From CBDCYS01 sp965226245 (GTDB taxonomy: Bacteria > Acidobacteriota > Terriglobia > Bryobacterales > UBA6623): a stretch of 64,000 nt of DNA. This document shows, piece by piece, positions 7,131 to 15,808 of this stretch. The translations under genes were made by a program, and so were the position numbers. Where the stretch lies: positions 2,914,001 to 2,978,000 of the forward strand of contig CBDDCL010000015.1 in the NCBI GenBank assembly GCA_965226245.1. The letters are read 5' to 3'. How positions within the stretch are numbered: the stretch's first letter is position 1; every line of letters begins with the position of its first letter. Below the pieces are notes generated by a model that saw only the letters and a list, made by a program, of their open reading frames with translations, was not told where the DNA came from and did not search any database.

Positions 7131-9785
7131 TCAGCGGAAATTCTCGGCCAGCATCAGGTCCGAACCACTCTGACCCTGTTGCGAGATGATCAGCCAAGCG
7201 CCGTTCGGGGAGACGTCCAAGCCTCCGGAGCCCAGACTCGGCCGATTCGGAAGCTCCGTGATGAGAGAGACCCGGCCATCCTGCAAGTTGAGAAACTTCA
7301 CTCCCCACCCCTCACCCGGAAACGAAGCGGGGTCCCGATCCACGAAGTAGACTCCCTCCTCCACAACTGTCCAGCTTGGCCGATTCGATGAGAGACCTTG
7401 CACCACTGGCGCTTCTTCGCCGCCCACGGCCGGAACCCGCCAGATCGCGTTTGGCCGCCCGCGCCTTTTCGCGTAATAGACCCACTTTCCGTCAGGCGAT
7501 TCGAAAGCGACAAAGCCGCCCTGCCGGGTCACCTGGACCGCCGCGGCGCCTTCGGGCTCCTCACCCTCCACAGGGACTTTCCAGACCTGCAGCTCTCCAG
7601 ATCGATTCGACGCGAAATAGATCCAGCGTCCGTCCCTTGACCAGCTTGGCACTACATCTTCGGACGGATCGGTAGTGATCCGTCGCGGCGCACCCCCCGA
7701 TGCGCCGACCACAAAAATGTCGGCATTGCCCCCGGGACGCGAGTCGAAGACAATGCTCCGCGCGTCCGGGGACCAGCGCGGCGTACCGGTGTTCGGGCCG
7801 TTGAAAGACGTCAGTTGAAGCGCATTGGAGCCGTCGGCGTCGCACACCCAGATTTCCATAGTTCCAGAACGATTGGAGGCGAAAACGATCCGTTTGCCGT
7901 CGGGACTGAATCGTCCGCTGACGTCGTTGCGGGTGGATGCGATCAACGGCCTCATCGGCTTGCGGACACCGGCGGAGGCTAAGTCGATCCGCCAAATGTT
8001 GTAGTCGGATACGACGCGCGCGTAGGCCAGTCGTCTCGCTTGGGGGGCCAGCGCGGGCTTTCCATACGCCTCTCCCGCAGCGGCCACCTGCCGCGGGTTG
8101 CCGCCGGAAGCCGGAATGCGATAGAGAGCCCCGCCGGCCTGCAAGCTCGCCGAGAAAATGATTTCACGGCCATCGGAAGTCCAGGCCAAACCATGGATGG
8201 GCGCGCCGAGATCGGTAACCCGCTCGGGCTGGCCTCCCGTCACGCGTACAACATAAATGTCTGCAACGACGGCGGCCGTCTCGCGCACGAAGGCCACCTT
8301 TTGACCGTCCGGCGAAAAGTCGGGCGAAAAGTCCCTCCCCGTGCTCACCCGGGGCTGCGCCAGACGCCGCTTTTCGCCTGTCTCCACCGAGAGCAGGAAG
8401 ATTCCATAGGGCTCCCGCGGCGAGTCGCGCCCAACTAAGGCCAGCTGCTTCCCATCCGGGGACCATGCCAGGCCCAAGTTCCTCCACCGCTGCTGGTCAA
8501 TCCGCAGGCTGTCAATCCGCGCCAACGTACGCTCGGGCCCGCCAATGGGTGGCACCAGCATGACATCGGCGGCCCCCTCGGGTTGGGAGCCGAACCGCAG
8601 GAAAGCGATCTGGCGACCGTCCGGTGACCACGCAGGCGAACCGTCCGCAGCCGGGTCATCGGTCAGCCGAAGCGGAGTCCCTTCTCCAACAAGCTTGACG
8701 TAGATGTCGAAGTTGTCCTGGTTGTCGCCGTCCCATACAAATGCGACCTGATCGCCGCTGGGAGAGAAGCTGGGGGCCAACTCGTACCCCGGGTAAGTCG
8801 TCAGCGGCGTGACACGCAACGGCGGCTCGGGCGATTCCACGGGCTGCCGCAAGGACCCAAGCCAAACCACGGCCGCGACGAGAACCACAGCAGCTAGAGC
8901 CGCGCCAGCCCTCCAGGCCGTTTGCCTGAAGCCCCGCCGAGCCAGCGGGACGGCGCGGGATGCCCCAGATTCCCGCTCTTTCAAGAGCGTTCGTAAATCG
9001 ACCAGCATTTCATCGACGTGCTGATAGCGCTCGCCCGCATCCTTGGACATCGCCTTGCCGACAAGGCGGTCGAGTTCGGTGGGTACGCCCACCCGCAAGG
9101 CTGTGATCGGCTCGGCCTCTTCGTTTGCGATCGCATAGAGCACGGCCTGCTGGCGTTCGCCCTCAAACGGCAGGCGGCCCGTCACCATCTCGTAAATCAC
9201 CACACCCAGCGACCAGATGTCGGTCCGCCGGTCGGTCGGCAATCGTTGCGCTTGCTCCGGCGACATGTAGGCCGGTGTCCCCAGCATGGTCGCGGTTTTC
9301 GTGAGCTGGGACCGCTCTGCTAGCTGCGCCAATCCAAAATCCATGACCTTGACTTGGCCCTGCGCAGTGACCATCAGATTGGCGCTTTTGATGTCGCGGT
9401 GGACGATGCCCTTTTCGTGGGCGGCTTGCAGACCCTGGGCGGTCTGAATGGCGATGTCCAAAGCCTCTTCCAGCTTCAGCGGGCGCTCTGCAATCTTGTC
9501 TTTGACGGTTCGGCCTTCGATGAAGGCCATGGCGATAAAGGTCTCGCCTCCGGCCTCATCGATTTCATAGACAGTGCAAATGTTGGAGTGATCGAGAGCA
9601 GCGGCGGCTTGCGCTTCACGAAGGAAACGCTCCCTATGTTCCTCGTCCTCTAGAACGTCGGAGCGAAGGAATTTCAGGGCGACGAAACGCTTGAGCTTCG
9701 TGTCCTCGGCCTTATAGACCACACCCATGCCGCCCCGGCCGACTTCGGAGAGGACCTTGTAGTGGCTGATGGATTGGCTGACCAT
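7131..9785 (-). CDS. Membrane Ser/Thr protein kinase with TolB-like propeller
   Basis: From the ATG at 9785 (884 aa) a PknB-type kinase domain runs over residues 8-270: Gly-rich loop GRGGMG (16-21), Lys38 in VALKF, HRDIKSANLM catalytic loop, DFG in VMDFGLA and SPEQAQ in the activation segment. One transmembrane helix follows (AGAALAAVVLVAAVVWLG, around residue 290), then an extracytoplasmic region of repeated PD40/TolB-like WSPDG and FSPDG blades. It probably senses an outside ligand and phosphorylates cytoplasmic targets, which are unknown. The open frame continues upstream to 9977, but that part is insertion-sequence DNA. An ISKra4-type element sits only 80 bp upstream and may have separated the gene from its promoter. 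Confidence 0.88.
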   Translation of the reverse strand: MVSQSISHYKVLSEVGRGGMGVVYKAEDTKLKRFVALKFLRSDVLEDEEHRERFLREAQAAAALDHSNICTVYEIDEAGGETFIAMAFIEGRTVKDKIAERPLKLEEALDIAIQTAQGLQAAHEKGIVHRDIKSANLMVTAQGQVKVMDFGLAQLAERSQLTKTATMLGTPAYMSPEQAQRLPTDRRTDIWSLGVVIYEMVTGRLPFEGERQQAVLYAIANEEAEPITALRVGVPTELDRLVGKAMSKDAGERYQHVDEMLVDLRTLLKERESGASRAVPLARRGFRQTAWRAGAALAAVVLVAAVVWLGSLRQPVESPEPPLRVTPLTTYPGYELAPSFSPSGDQVAFVWDGDNQDNFDIYVKLVGEGTPLRLTDDPAADGSPAWSPDGRQIAFLRFGSQPEGAADVMLVPPIGGPERTLARIDSLRIDQQRWRNLGLAWSPDGKQLALVGRDSPREPYGIFLLSVETGEKRRLAQPRVSTGRDFSPDFSPDGQKVAFVRETAAVVADIYVVRVTGGQPERVTDLGAPIHGLAWTSDGREIIFSASLQAGGALYRIPASGGNPRQVAAAGEAYGKPALAPQARRLAYARVVSDYNIWRIDLASAGVRKPMRPLIASTRNDVSGRFSPDGKRIVFASNRSGTMEIWVCDADGSNALQLTSFNGPNTGTPRWSPDARSIVFDSRPGGNADIFVVGASGGAPRRITTDPSEDVVPSWSRDGRWIYFASNRSGELQVWKVPVEGEEPEGAAAVQVTRQGGFVAFESPDGKWVYYAKRRGRPNAIWRVPAVGGEEAPVVQGLSSNRPSWTVVEEGVYFVDRDPASFPGEGWGVKFLNLQDGRVSLITELPNRPSLGSGGLDVSPNGAWLIISQQGQSGSDLMLAENFR

Positions 9786-9957
9786 GCAGAACCGTTGCGG
9801 GGGCCTTGGGGACCTGTCCAATTCTATCCTGAAAAATAGCTGTTGGCAACAAGCACTTCCCGAAAGGGTGCGCGACATGAATGTGGGACCTTGCGGGTTT
9901 CTTTTCTTGCGATGAGAATCCTTACGTTGTGATACGTTAGGACAAAGGAGGTGTGCT

Positions 9958-10356
9958 TTGTCCGAATCTCTCGCCACACTCGAAATTCAACGAACCGACA
10001 TTCTCTCCCAGATCCTCCAAGTGGGGGACCTTCGCAGCGGCTCGATCAGCGCCATCAGCGGCCGCTGCGGCAAACCGAATTGCCGCTGCCATCAGCCCGG
10101 TCAGCCGGCTCATGGTCCGAACTACCGCCTCACCAAGAAGGTGAACGGAAAAACCGTGAGTGAGACCTTTTCTTCGCCCGCCCAACGGCGCAAGGCGCAA
10201 CGCGAGGTCGAGGCTTTTCACCGCTTCCGGGAACTGAGCCGAGAACTGCTCGACGTCAACGAGAAGATTTGCCGGCTCCGGCCCGTCGAGGAGACGCTCA
10301 CCCCCCAGGAAAAAAAACGGCCGAAACGATCCAGCAGGAAGTCGCCCAAGAAGTGA
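9958..10356 (+). CDS. Small accessory ORF of the ISKra4-type element (DUF6788-like)
   Basis: This 132-residue basic protein starts at a TTG behind a good GGAGG site. It has a CGKPNCRC motif near residue 40 resembling a small metal knuckle, then a helical Arg/Lys-rich tail. Proteins of this type (DUF6788-like) accompany ISKra4 transposases. It overlaps the transposase gene in the -1 relative frame. A run of eight A at 10310-10317 in the overlap could allow ribosomal slippage into the transposase frame, giving a fusion. Confidence 0.7.
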   Translation: MSESLATLEIQRTDILSQILQVGDLRSGSISAISGRCGKPNCRCHQPGQPAHGPNYRLTKKVNGKTVSETFSSPAQRRKAQREVEAFHRFRELSRELLDVNEKICRLRPVEETLTPQEKKRPKRSSRKSPKK

Positions 10357-11669
10357 GGCAACTGCTCAAAGTGATTTTCAGCGGCCGCCGTAAGAGCGGC
10401 CCATTCGATCTCGAAGCCGTCGAGACGGCCACTCGCGGCGCGATGCATCGCGCCGGAGCGGCTGTGTTGAGCGAGTTACTGTCCTGCTCGGAGGCGGCGC
10501 CCCGCCAGCAGCCCTGCGCCTGCGGCCAACAAGCTTGCTATCACGACACCCGCCCCAAACAACTCACCACCGTGCTGGGAGAGGTCCGCTTTGAACGAGC
10601 CTACTTCGTCTGCCCCCATTGCCGCCGGGGACAGTGCCCGCGCGACGCCGAACTCGACGTGGTCCGCAGCGCCTGCTCGCCGGGCGTGCGTCGCATGATG
10701 GCGCTGGTGGGCAGCGAAACTTCCTTCGAGCAAGGCCGCGAACAGCTCGAGGTCTTGGCCGGTCTCGACGTCACCGCCAAGGCCGTCGAGCGGCAAGCCG
10801 AAGCTCTGGGCGCCGACATCGGCGCTCGGGAACAGCTGGAGATCCAGCGCGCCAAGCAACTCGAACTGCCCCAGGTCTGCGCCCCTGTCGTGCCCGTTCT
10901 CTACATCGAGATGGACGGCACGGGCGTGCCGGTTGTGGCAGCCGAGACCACCGGCCGCGTCGGCAAAACGGCGGGCCAGCCGGCTCGTACCCGCGAGGTC
11001 AAGCTGGGCTGCGTCTTTACGCAAACCAGCAGCGACGAACAAGGCCGGCCGCTGCGCGACGAGAATTCGACCAGCTACACCGCCGCCATCGAAGGGGCCG
11101 AGAAGTTCGGCCTGCGGCTCTACACCGAAGCTTGGCGGCGGGGCTGGAGCCGGGCGAAGAAGAAGGTCGTGATCGGCGACGGCGCCGTGTGGATCTGGAA
11201 CTTGGCCCACCAGCACTTTCCCGGCGCGGTTCAGATCGTCGATCTCTACCATGCGCGGCAGCATCTGTGGGAGCTTTCCGCGAAGCTGTTCCCCAACGAT
11301 GAGCGGGGCCGCAAACGCTGCACCGCGCGGCTGTTGAACAAGCTCGATCAGGGCAAGATCGTGGCGTTGGGGAAAGCCCTGCGCGAGTTCTCGCCGCCGA
11401 GCGAAGATCTGGCTCGCCTGCTTTCGAGGGAAACAGCCTACTTCGAGCACAATGCGGAGCGGATGTGTTATCCCTCCTTCCGCGAGCAAGGTCTGTTTGT
11501 CGGCTCGGGCGTCGTCGAGGCTGGATGCAAGACTGTCATCGGCGCCCGGCTGAAACGCTCGGGCATGTTCTGGACCGTGCGTGGCGCTAACACCATCATC
11601 GCTCTGCGCTGCTGCCGCATGAGCGGAAACTTCGAGGACTACTGGGAGCTTCGATCAACCGCTGCCTGA
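10269..11669 (+). CDS. ISKra4-family transposase
   Basis: The 466-residue frame begins at a weak TTG inside the upstream gene, so the true N-terminus may come from frameshifting. It shows the ISKra4 layout: a Cys-rich zinc ribbon (CACGQQACYHD and CPHCRRGQCP), then a DDE catalytic core with VLYIEMDGTGVPV (first Asp), VVIGDGAVWIWNLAHQHFP followed by IVDLYHARQHLWEL (second Asp) and GLFVGSGVVEAGCKTVIGAR (Glu). It catalyses DNA cleavage and strand transfer at the element's inverted repeats. The frame is uninterrupted. Confidence 0.9.
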   Translation: MPAPARRGDAHPPGKKTAETIQQEVAQEVRQLLKVIFSGRRKSGPFDLEAVETATRGAMHRAGAAVLSELLSCSEAAPRQQPCACGQQACYHDTRPKQLTTVLGEVRFERAYFVCPHCRRGQCPRDAELDVVRSACSPGVRRMMALVGSETSFEQGREQLEVLAGLDVTAKAVERQAEALGADIGAREQLEIQRAKQLELPQVCAPVVPVLYIEMDGTGVPVVAAETTGRVGKTAGQPARTREVKLGCVFTQTSSDEQGRPLRDENSTSYTAAIEGAEKFGLRLYTEAWRRGWSRAKKKVVIGDGAVWIWNLAHQHFPGAVQIVDLYHARQHLWELSAKLFPNDERGRKRCTARLLNKLDQGKIVALGKALREFSPPSEDLARLLSRETAYFEHNAERMCYPSFREQGLFVGSGVVEAGCKTVIGARLKRSGMFWTVRGANTIIALRCCRMSGNFEDYWELRSTAA

Positions 11670-11703
11670 TCTCCCACATTTATGTCGCGCACCCTTCCCG
11701 AAA

Positions 11704-12383
11704 GTCCCGGCAGCAATCCGGTTCAAGGCCATGGTAACTCAATAAACGAGGGGTTTTCAGCTCTTCCGACGACGCCGAGGAGGGCCTCTGACGGCGGATA
11801 CGTGGTGGTAACGCAGAGGGTTGTATCGGAAGGGCCCGGCGGCAAAGACCCTACCTGGAGAGCCGCCTGAGGTGAGCCGACTTTCCGCGGTTTTGGGCGT
11901 CTCGTATTCATTGTCGTCGTTTAGTGTTTTTGTTTTCAATGGCTTGCGTTGAGGGTGCCGGCTGACCCGGTGTCACACTCCGTGACAAAGTGGCTATTTT
12001 TCGTTGGATTTTGTTTGTTTTTTGTCGCAGACGGGCCGGCTGACCCGGGGCGACACGGGTGTCGAGGTAATGCCAGCAAAGACATGTCGCCACGAATGGC
12101 GACACGGCACGTCTGGAGACGCGCGCCACGTCGCTTGCCCCCAGCTTTCTTGTTCCACGTCGCTTGTCCCCATATTCTTGTTCCAACTGAGCGCGCAGGG
12201 GCGGAAACCGCTCCCAGGCGAGGTTCGGTTTTTCGGTTCGTTTGGCGGGGTGGGATGTAAGTACTTGAAAAAATTGAGTGTAAGTTTTTTTTGTTTATTC
12301 GCGGCAACGCCGCGAAGTTGTGTTCAAGGCGATATATCATTAGCTATCCGCGGACGAGCGCTATGTAGTTCGTTTCGGGGAGC
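11704..12383. repeat. Intergenic region with dispersed hairpin repeat (copy 1)
   Basis: No gene is recognised. From about 11920 to 12280 the sequence resembles 28534-28930: both have GTTTTTGTTTTCA, then GACATGTCGCCA with an 8-bp hairpin TGTCGCCA-CGAA-TGGCGACA (12085-12104), GGCACGTCTGGAGACG, and end near a TAAGTACTTGAA-type stretch. The tract ends downstream of the second kinase gene. Confidence 0.65.
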
Positions 12384-15182
12384 TTAGTCCTGCTCGCGGT
12401 CGCGGAACTCTTCGTACCAGTTCTCTACGATGTGGATCTCCGGCTGGAGACCCTCCTCGCCAGCGTCGGGCTCTGCGAGCAAAAAGCGGTCGCCGCCAGC
12501 AGCGACGTCGTACCTCGGCCGGGCTGTTCCTCTTCTCAAGGCGCCATTACTAAACAGTGCCCGCGGCCTGCCCGGCCGAAACTCGGGCTGGGCCGTTACC
12601 TCAACGGCGTACAACGTGTCTCCGGAAACGAAGAAGAGTTCCTTCCTGTTCGGGTTCCAGCGAACCTGCGCGCCGCCCTCCGGCGTAACCTGCACTTGCG
12701 GGCCGCCGTCGGGGAAGGGCTGGACGAAAACATCCCAGCGATCCGTGACGCCGCGCGATGAGTAGGCGACGTAGCGCCCGTCGGGCGAGATCTGTGCGTC
12801 CACCGTCTCGAAGGGATCGGCAAAGAACACCTTCGGCTCGGAGAGAGTGCCGTCCGAGCTGCGCTCCAGCCGGAGGATGTCATAATTTATGACGCCTCCC
12901 TCGCTGGCCGGCGAAAGCACCCCATACAGGATGTTGCGGCCGCCGGGGTCAACGTCGTACGCCCACAGGTTCCCCTCGGCGCCGCCGACCAGCGTCTCGA
13001 CGTCTCGGCTCAGATCGAGGGGGCGGAAGAACAGTTCAGGGACTTGGTGGCCAAAGACAGCGCCCCACGGCGCCCAGACCGGGTACCCCTCAGGCTCAGC
13101 GGTGAACGTGAGCTGCGTCGATACGCCGCGCTCGAGGTCCTCGACATAGATGTTTCCGTCAACGGAGACCACAGCTTGGCGGCCGTCGGGCGACATGTCG
13201 AAGGAATGAATTCGACGGTGAGGCCGGCCTGCTGCTTGCAACCACTCGCCCGAACGGTTACGCCAGGCGAGCCTCTCTTGCTGGTCCGAGCGGTAACTGT
13301 CGAGGTAAACCAGCGTCCCATCCGCCGCCACCGTGGGGTCGCGGCTGTTCTCGGAGATGGGGAAGGCCTCACCGGCGGCCTTCAAGGTGTCCAGGGAAAA
13401 AGGCAGCGCCAAGAGATCGTGGGTTAGCAGATCAGATTGGTACACAAGGTGGCCGCTGGGTGAATAGAACGGCACTGCGCCGGGTCCCAGAAGCTCTCGG
13501 CGGCCGGTCTTGAGGTCTTGGACCATCATGGTGCTCCCGCTGGCAGTCCCGAATGCAAAAACCAGGACGCGTTCCCCGGCTTCAGACGGCAAGAAATGGG
13601 GCGAAAATATTTCTCCCGTCAGTCCTACGGATGCCTCTCCCGGCGACGGTTCTGACGGCTCCGGTGAGATCAGCAGCTTGGGGCTGCCTCCGCGGGCAGG
13701 CACTTCATAGAGCGCGGGAAGGCCGGAGCTGAAGACCACCGAGTCGCTGTCGGGACTCCAAGAGCCTCCTACGAAAAGGCGGCTGGGCATTTCGCAAAGC
13801 CGAATGACCGGACCGCCCTTAACCGAGACCTTCTTGAGTTCTCGAGCGGCTGCAAACCCGATGAAATCACTGCCGGGCGACCAGAACGGATTGACGGCTC
13901 CCTCGGTAGCGTCGATCACCCGCGGTTGCCGCTGATCGAGATCCTGGACCCACAGCTTTCGATCTTCGTCCCCGGCGATGAAGGCGATGTGCTTGCCGTT
14001 GGGTGAGATAGCGACGTTGGTATCGAAGGAGGCGCTAGCCGCGACAGGTTCCGGCGGCGTAAAGGCAAATCGGCGCAGGGGGGTTTCGGGAGCGGTTTGG
14101 TGGAAATAAAGGAACCAGACAGCCAGCGCGACGAGAGCAGCAACAGTCGCAACCGCCCACGGGAGACGCAGCTTCCGCTTTGGAACCATCTCCTCAGCCG
14201 CCACCACGGGAGCCGCTGTCTGTTGCGAGGCAACGCCCGCTTGTACCCGGACCTCTGCCGACCCTTGTAGGGGCTCAGCGTGCTGCGCCCCAGCCTCAAC
14301 TGCATGAGGCGGTGCGGGCACAGCACGCTGTGCCCCTACGCCGGTCCGCAGAATTGTCGATCCGCCCGACTTCAACTTCTCGGCCAGAGTCCTCAGGTCG
14401 AGCACCATGTCTTCGGCGTGGTTGTAGCGATCCTCGCGGTCTTTCGCCAGACATTTGCCGACGATCCACTCCAGCTCCATCGGAACGCCCGTGCGCACGC
14501 CTGTCAGCGGTTCCGGCTCCTGGTTGACGATCTCGTAGACCAGGGCCTGATGGTAGACTCCCTGAAAAGGCCGCTGTCCGCGGACCATCTCGTAGAGCAC
14601 GCAGCCCAGCGCCCACAGGTCGGTGCGAGAGTCCACCTCCATCCCTTGCGCCTGCTCGGGCGACATGTAGGCCACCGTGCCGGCCATCGTGTCGAACTTG
14701 GTCAGCTTCGAGCCCTCGGTCAGCAGCGCCAGCCCGAAGTCCAGGATCTTCACCCGGCCCTCGGGAGTAACGATTAAATTGCGCGGCTTGATGTCGCGAT
14801 GCACGACTCCCTTGGCATGACCGGCGGCAAGCCCGTCGGCAACTTGGCGCGCGAAGCCTAGAGCCTCCTTCAGAGACAAGGGACCACGTTCAATCTTCTT
14901 GTCGAGGCTCTCGCCCTCGATGAGCTCCATGACGAGGAAGGTCTGGCCACGCTCCTCGCTGATTTCATGGACGGTGCAAATGTTGGGATGACTGAGCCTG
15001 GCGGCGGCCTTTGCTTCTCTGTGGAAACGCTTGCGGGCCTCCTCGTCTTCGAGCAGATGCGGCGCCAGGAACTTGAGAGCAACCGTGCGTTCGAGCTTGG
15101 TATCTTCGGCCTTGTAAACGACACCCATGCCGCCTTCGCCAATCTTGGCGGTGACCTTGTAGTGGGAGATCTGGACGATCAT
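12384..15182 (-). CDS. Membrane Ser/Thr protein kinase with WD40-like propeller
   Basis: Starting at the ATG at 15182 (932 aa; a GTG two codons upstream is possible), a PknB-type kinase occupies residues 7-270: GEGGMG (15-20), Lys37 in VALKF, HRDIKPRNLI, ILDFGLA, SPEQAQ and DLWALGCVLYEM. A low-complexity Ala/Gln linker follows, then a transmembrane helix (AVATVAALVALAVWFLYF), then PD40-like blades with SPNGKHIAF, SPGSDFIGF and SPDGRYVAY. It likely transduces an external signal. It parallels the kinase at 7131-9785 but the two differ throughout, so they are not a recent duplication. The linker is partly encoded by a palindromic repeat. A 532-bp MITE lies 44 bp upstream of the start. Confidence 0.88.
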   Translation of the reverse strand: MIVQISHYKVTAKIGEGGMGVVYKAEDTKLERTVALKFLAPHLLEDEEARKRFHREAKAAARLSHPNICTVHEISEERGQTFLVMELIEGESLDKKIERGPLSLKEALGFARQVADGLAAGHAKGVVHRDIKPRNLIVTPEGRVKILDFGLALLTEGSKLTKFDTMAGTVAYMSPEQAQGMEVDSRTDLWALGCVLYEMVRGQRPFQGVYHQALVYEIVNQEPEPLTGVRTGVPMELEWIVGKCLAKDREDRYNHAEDMVLDLRTLAEKLKSGGSTILRTGVGAQRAVPAPPHAVEAGAQHAEPLQGSAEVRVQAGVASQQTAAPVVAAEEMVPKRKLRLPWAVATVAALVALAVWFLYFHQTAPETPLRRFAFTPPEPVAASASFDTNVAISPNGKHIAFIAGDEDRKLWVQDLDQRQPRVIDATEGAVNPFWSPGSDFIGFAAARELKKVSVKGGPVIRLCEMPSRLFVGGSWSPDSDSVVFSSGLPALYEVPARGGSPKLLISPEPSEPSPGEASVGLTGEIFSPHFLPSEAGERVLVFAFGTASGSTMMVQDLKTGRRELLGPGAVPFYSPSGHLVYQSDLLTHDLLALPFSLDTLKAAGEAFPISENSRDPTVAADGTLVYLDSYRSDQQERLAWRNRSGEWLQAAGRPHRRIHSFDMSPDGRQAVVSVDGNIYVEDLERGVSTQLTFTAEPEGYPVWAPWGAVFGHQVPELFFRPLDLSRDVETLVGGAEGNLWAYDVDPGGRNILYGVLSPASEGGVINYDILRLERSSDGTLSEPKVFFADPFETVDAQISPDGRYVAYSSRGVTDRWDVFVQPFPDGGPQVQVTPEGGAQVRWNPNRKELFFVSGDTLYAVEVTAQPEFRPGRPRALFSNGALRRGTARPRYDVAAGGDRFLLAEPDAGEEGLQPEIHIVENWYEEFRDREQD
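14267..14339. repeat. Palindromic repeat inside the kinase coding region
   Basis: Arms 14267-14290 and 14316-14339 are complementary at 21 of 24 positions (right arm in reverse reads GTAGGGGCACAGCGTGCTGT then GCCC), with a 25-nt loop. The repeat lies in frame and encodes the Ala/Gln-rich linker between kinase domain and membrane helix. It looks like a REP-type element accepted into a coding sequence. Confidence 0.75.
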
Positions 15183-15226
15183 CGACACAGGGAGATTGTA
15201 CCGCTACCGGATACCTGATGGTAACA

Positions 15227-15758
15227 CCTGAATTATGCATTGCGGGGTGCACCTGAGGAGGGCTGAGCCGCAAGGGACCATTGGGGAACGCCCGAAAACA
15301 TGGGGTAAAAAGGTAGGCTGGCAAAGATTCCAGCTTCACCAGCCAACCCAAAGGAGGTCACCCAAATGGTTACCAAGCGAAAACAGCATAGCTCCCAAAG
15401 GGCCGTCAAACAAGGCCCAGCCGTGACGGTCTCGCAGCCCAATAAAATCGGGGCATCCACGCCTTGACAACTTCCGCGGCAGGAAGCCGACTCCCTACGG
15501 CGGCTTGCCGCCGGTAGTCGAGAGGGCGTTGATCTGAGAGCCTGGCTATGCGCTATGCATAAAATTTTATGCACTGGCCGCAACGTACTGGAAACACGCC
15601 ACTTCGGAGCGGGGTTTTGCCGACGCGGATTCTGGGCGGGAGGGGAAACCGGGGACGGAGAAGCCAAAAGACCAGTTGCCGAGCTCCCACCTTACGACGG
15701 CCGTCAAGCCGCTACGAACGCAGCCGCACTCGCAAAGCGAATCTGTGCATAATTCAGG
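15227..15758 (+). mobile_element. 532-bp MITE related to IS1380 (copy A)
   Basis: The ends are CCTGAATTATGCA and its reverse complement, flanked by the 5-bp duplication TAACA (15222-15226, 15759-15763). The left part matches, imperfectly, the left end of the full IS1380 at 37686-39483, including the AAGGAGGTCACCCAAATG start region. The transposase frame stops after about 33 codons. The right 210 bp, with the palindrome TGCATAAAATTTTATGCA, matches that element's right end. Two more copies of the same length are at 37051-37582 and 58882-59413. It codes for no transposase. Confidence 0.9.
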
Positions 15759-15808
15759 TAACAAGGCTTCCCGCCAGCTAACCGATCCTAACACGGCTAG
15801 ATCTTTGA

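Larger units (their letters stand above)
9866..11694 (+). mobile_element. ISKra4-family insertion sequence, 9-bp target duplication
   Basis: The 1829-bp element is bounded by 23-bp inverted repeats beginning GGGTGCGCGACAT (9866-9888 and 11672-11694, one mismatch). The 9-bp sequence TTCCCGAAA flanks both sides (9857-9865 and 11695-11703), a clean target duplication. It holds two overlapping plus-strand genes. Both ends are intact, so the copy may still be mobile. Confidence 0.88.

Noticed and set aside
7131..9977. Extended 948-codon form of the first kinase
   Set aside because: The extra 64 codons cross the left inverted repeat of the ISKra4-type element; the ATG at 9785 gives the normal kinase N-terminus.
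10476..11489. Long antisense frame opposite the ISKra4-type transposase
   Set aside because: GC-rich shadow of a well-supported transposase; no domain of its own.
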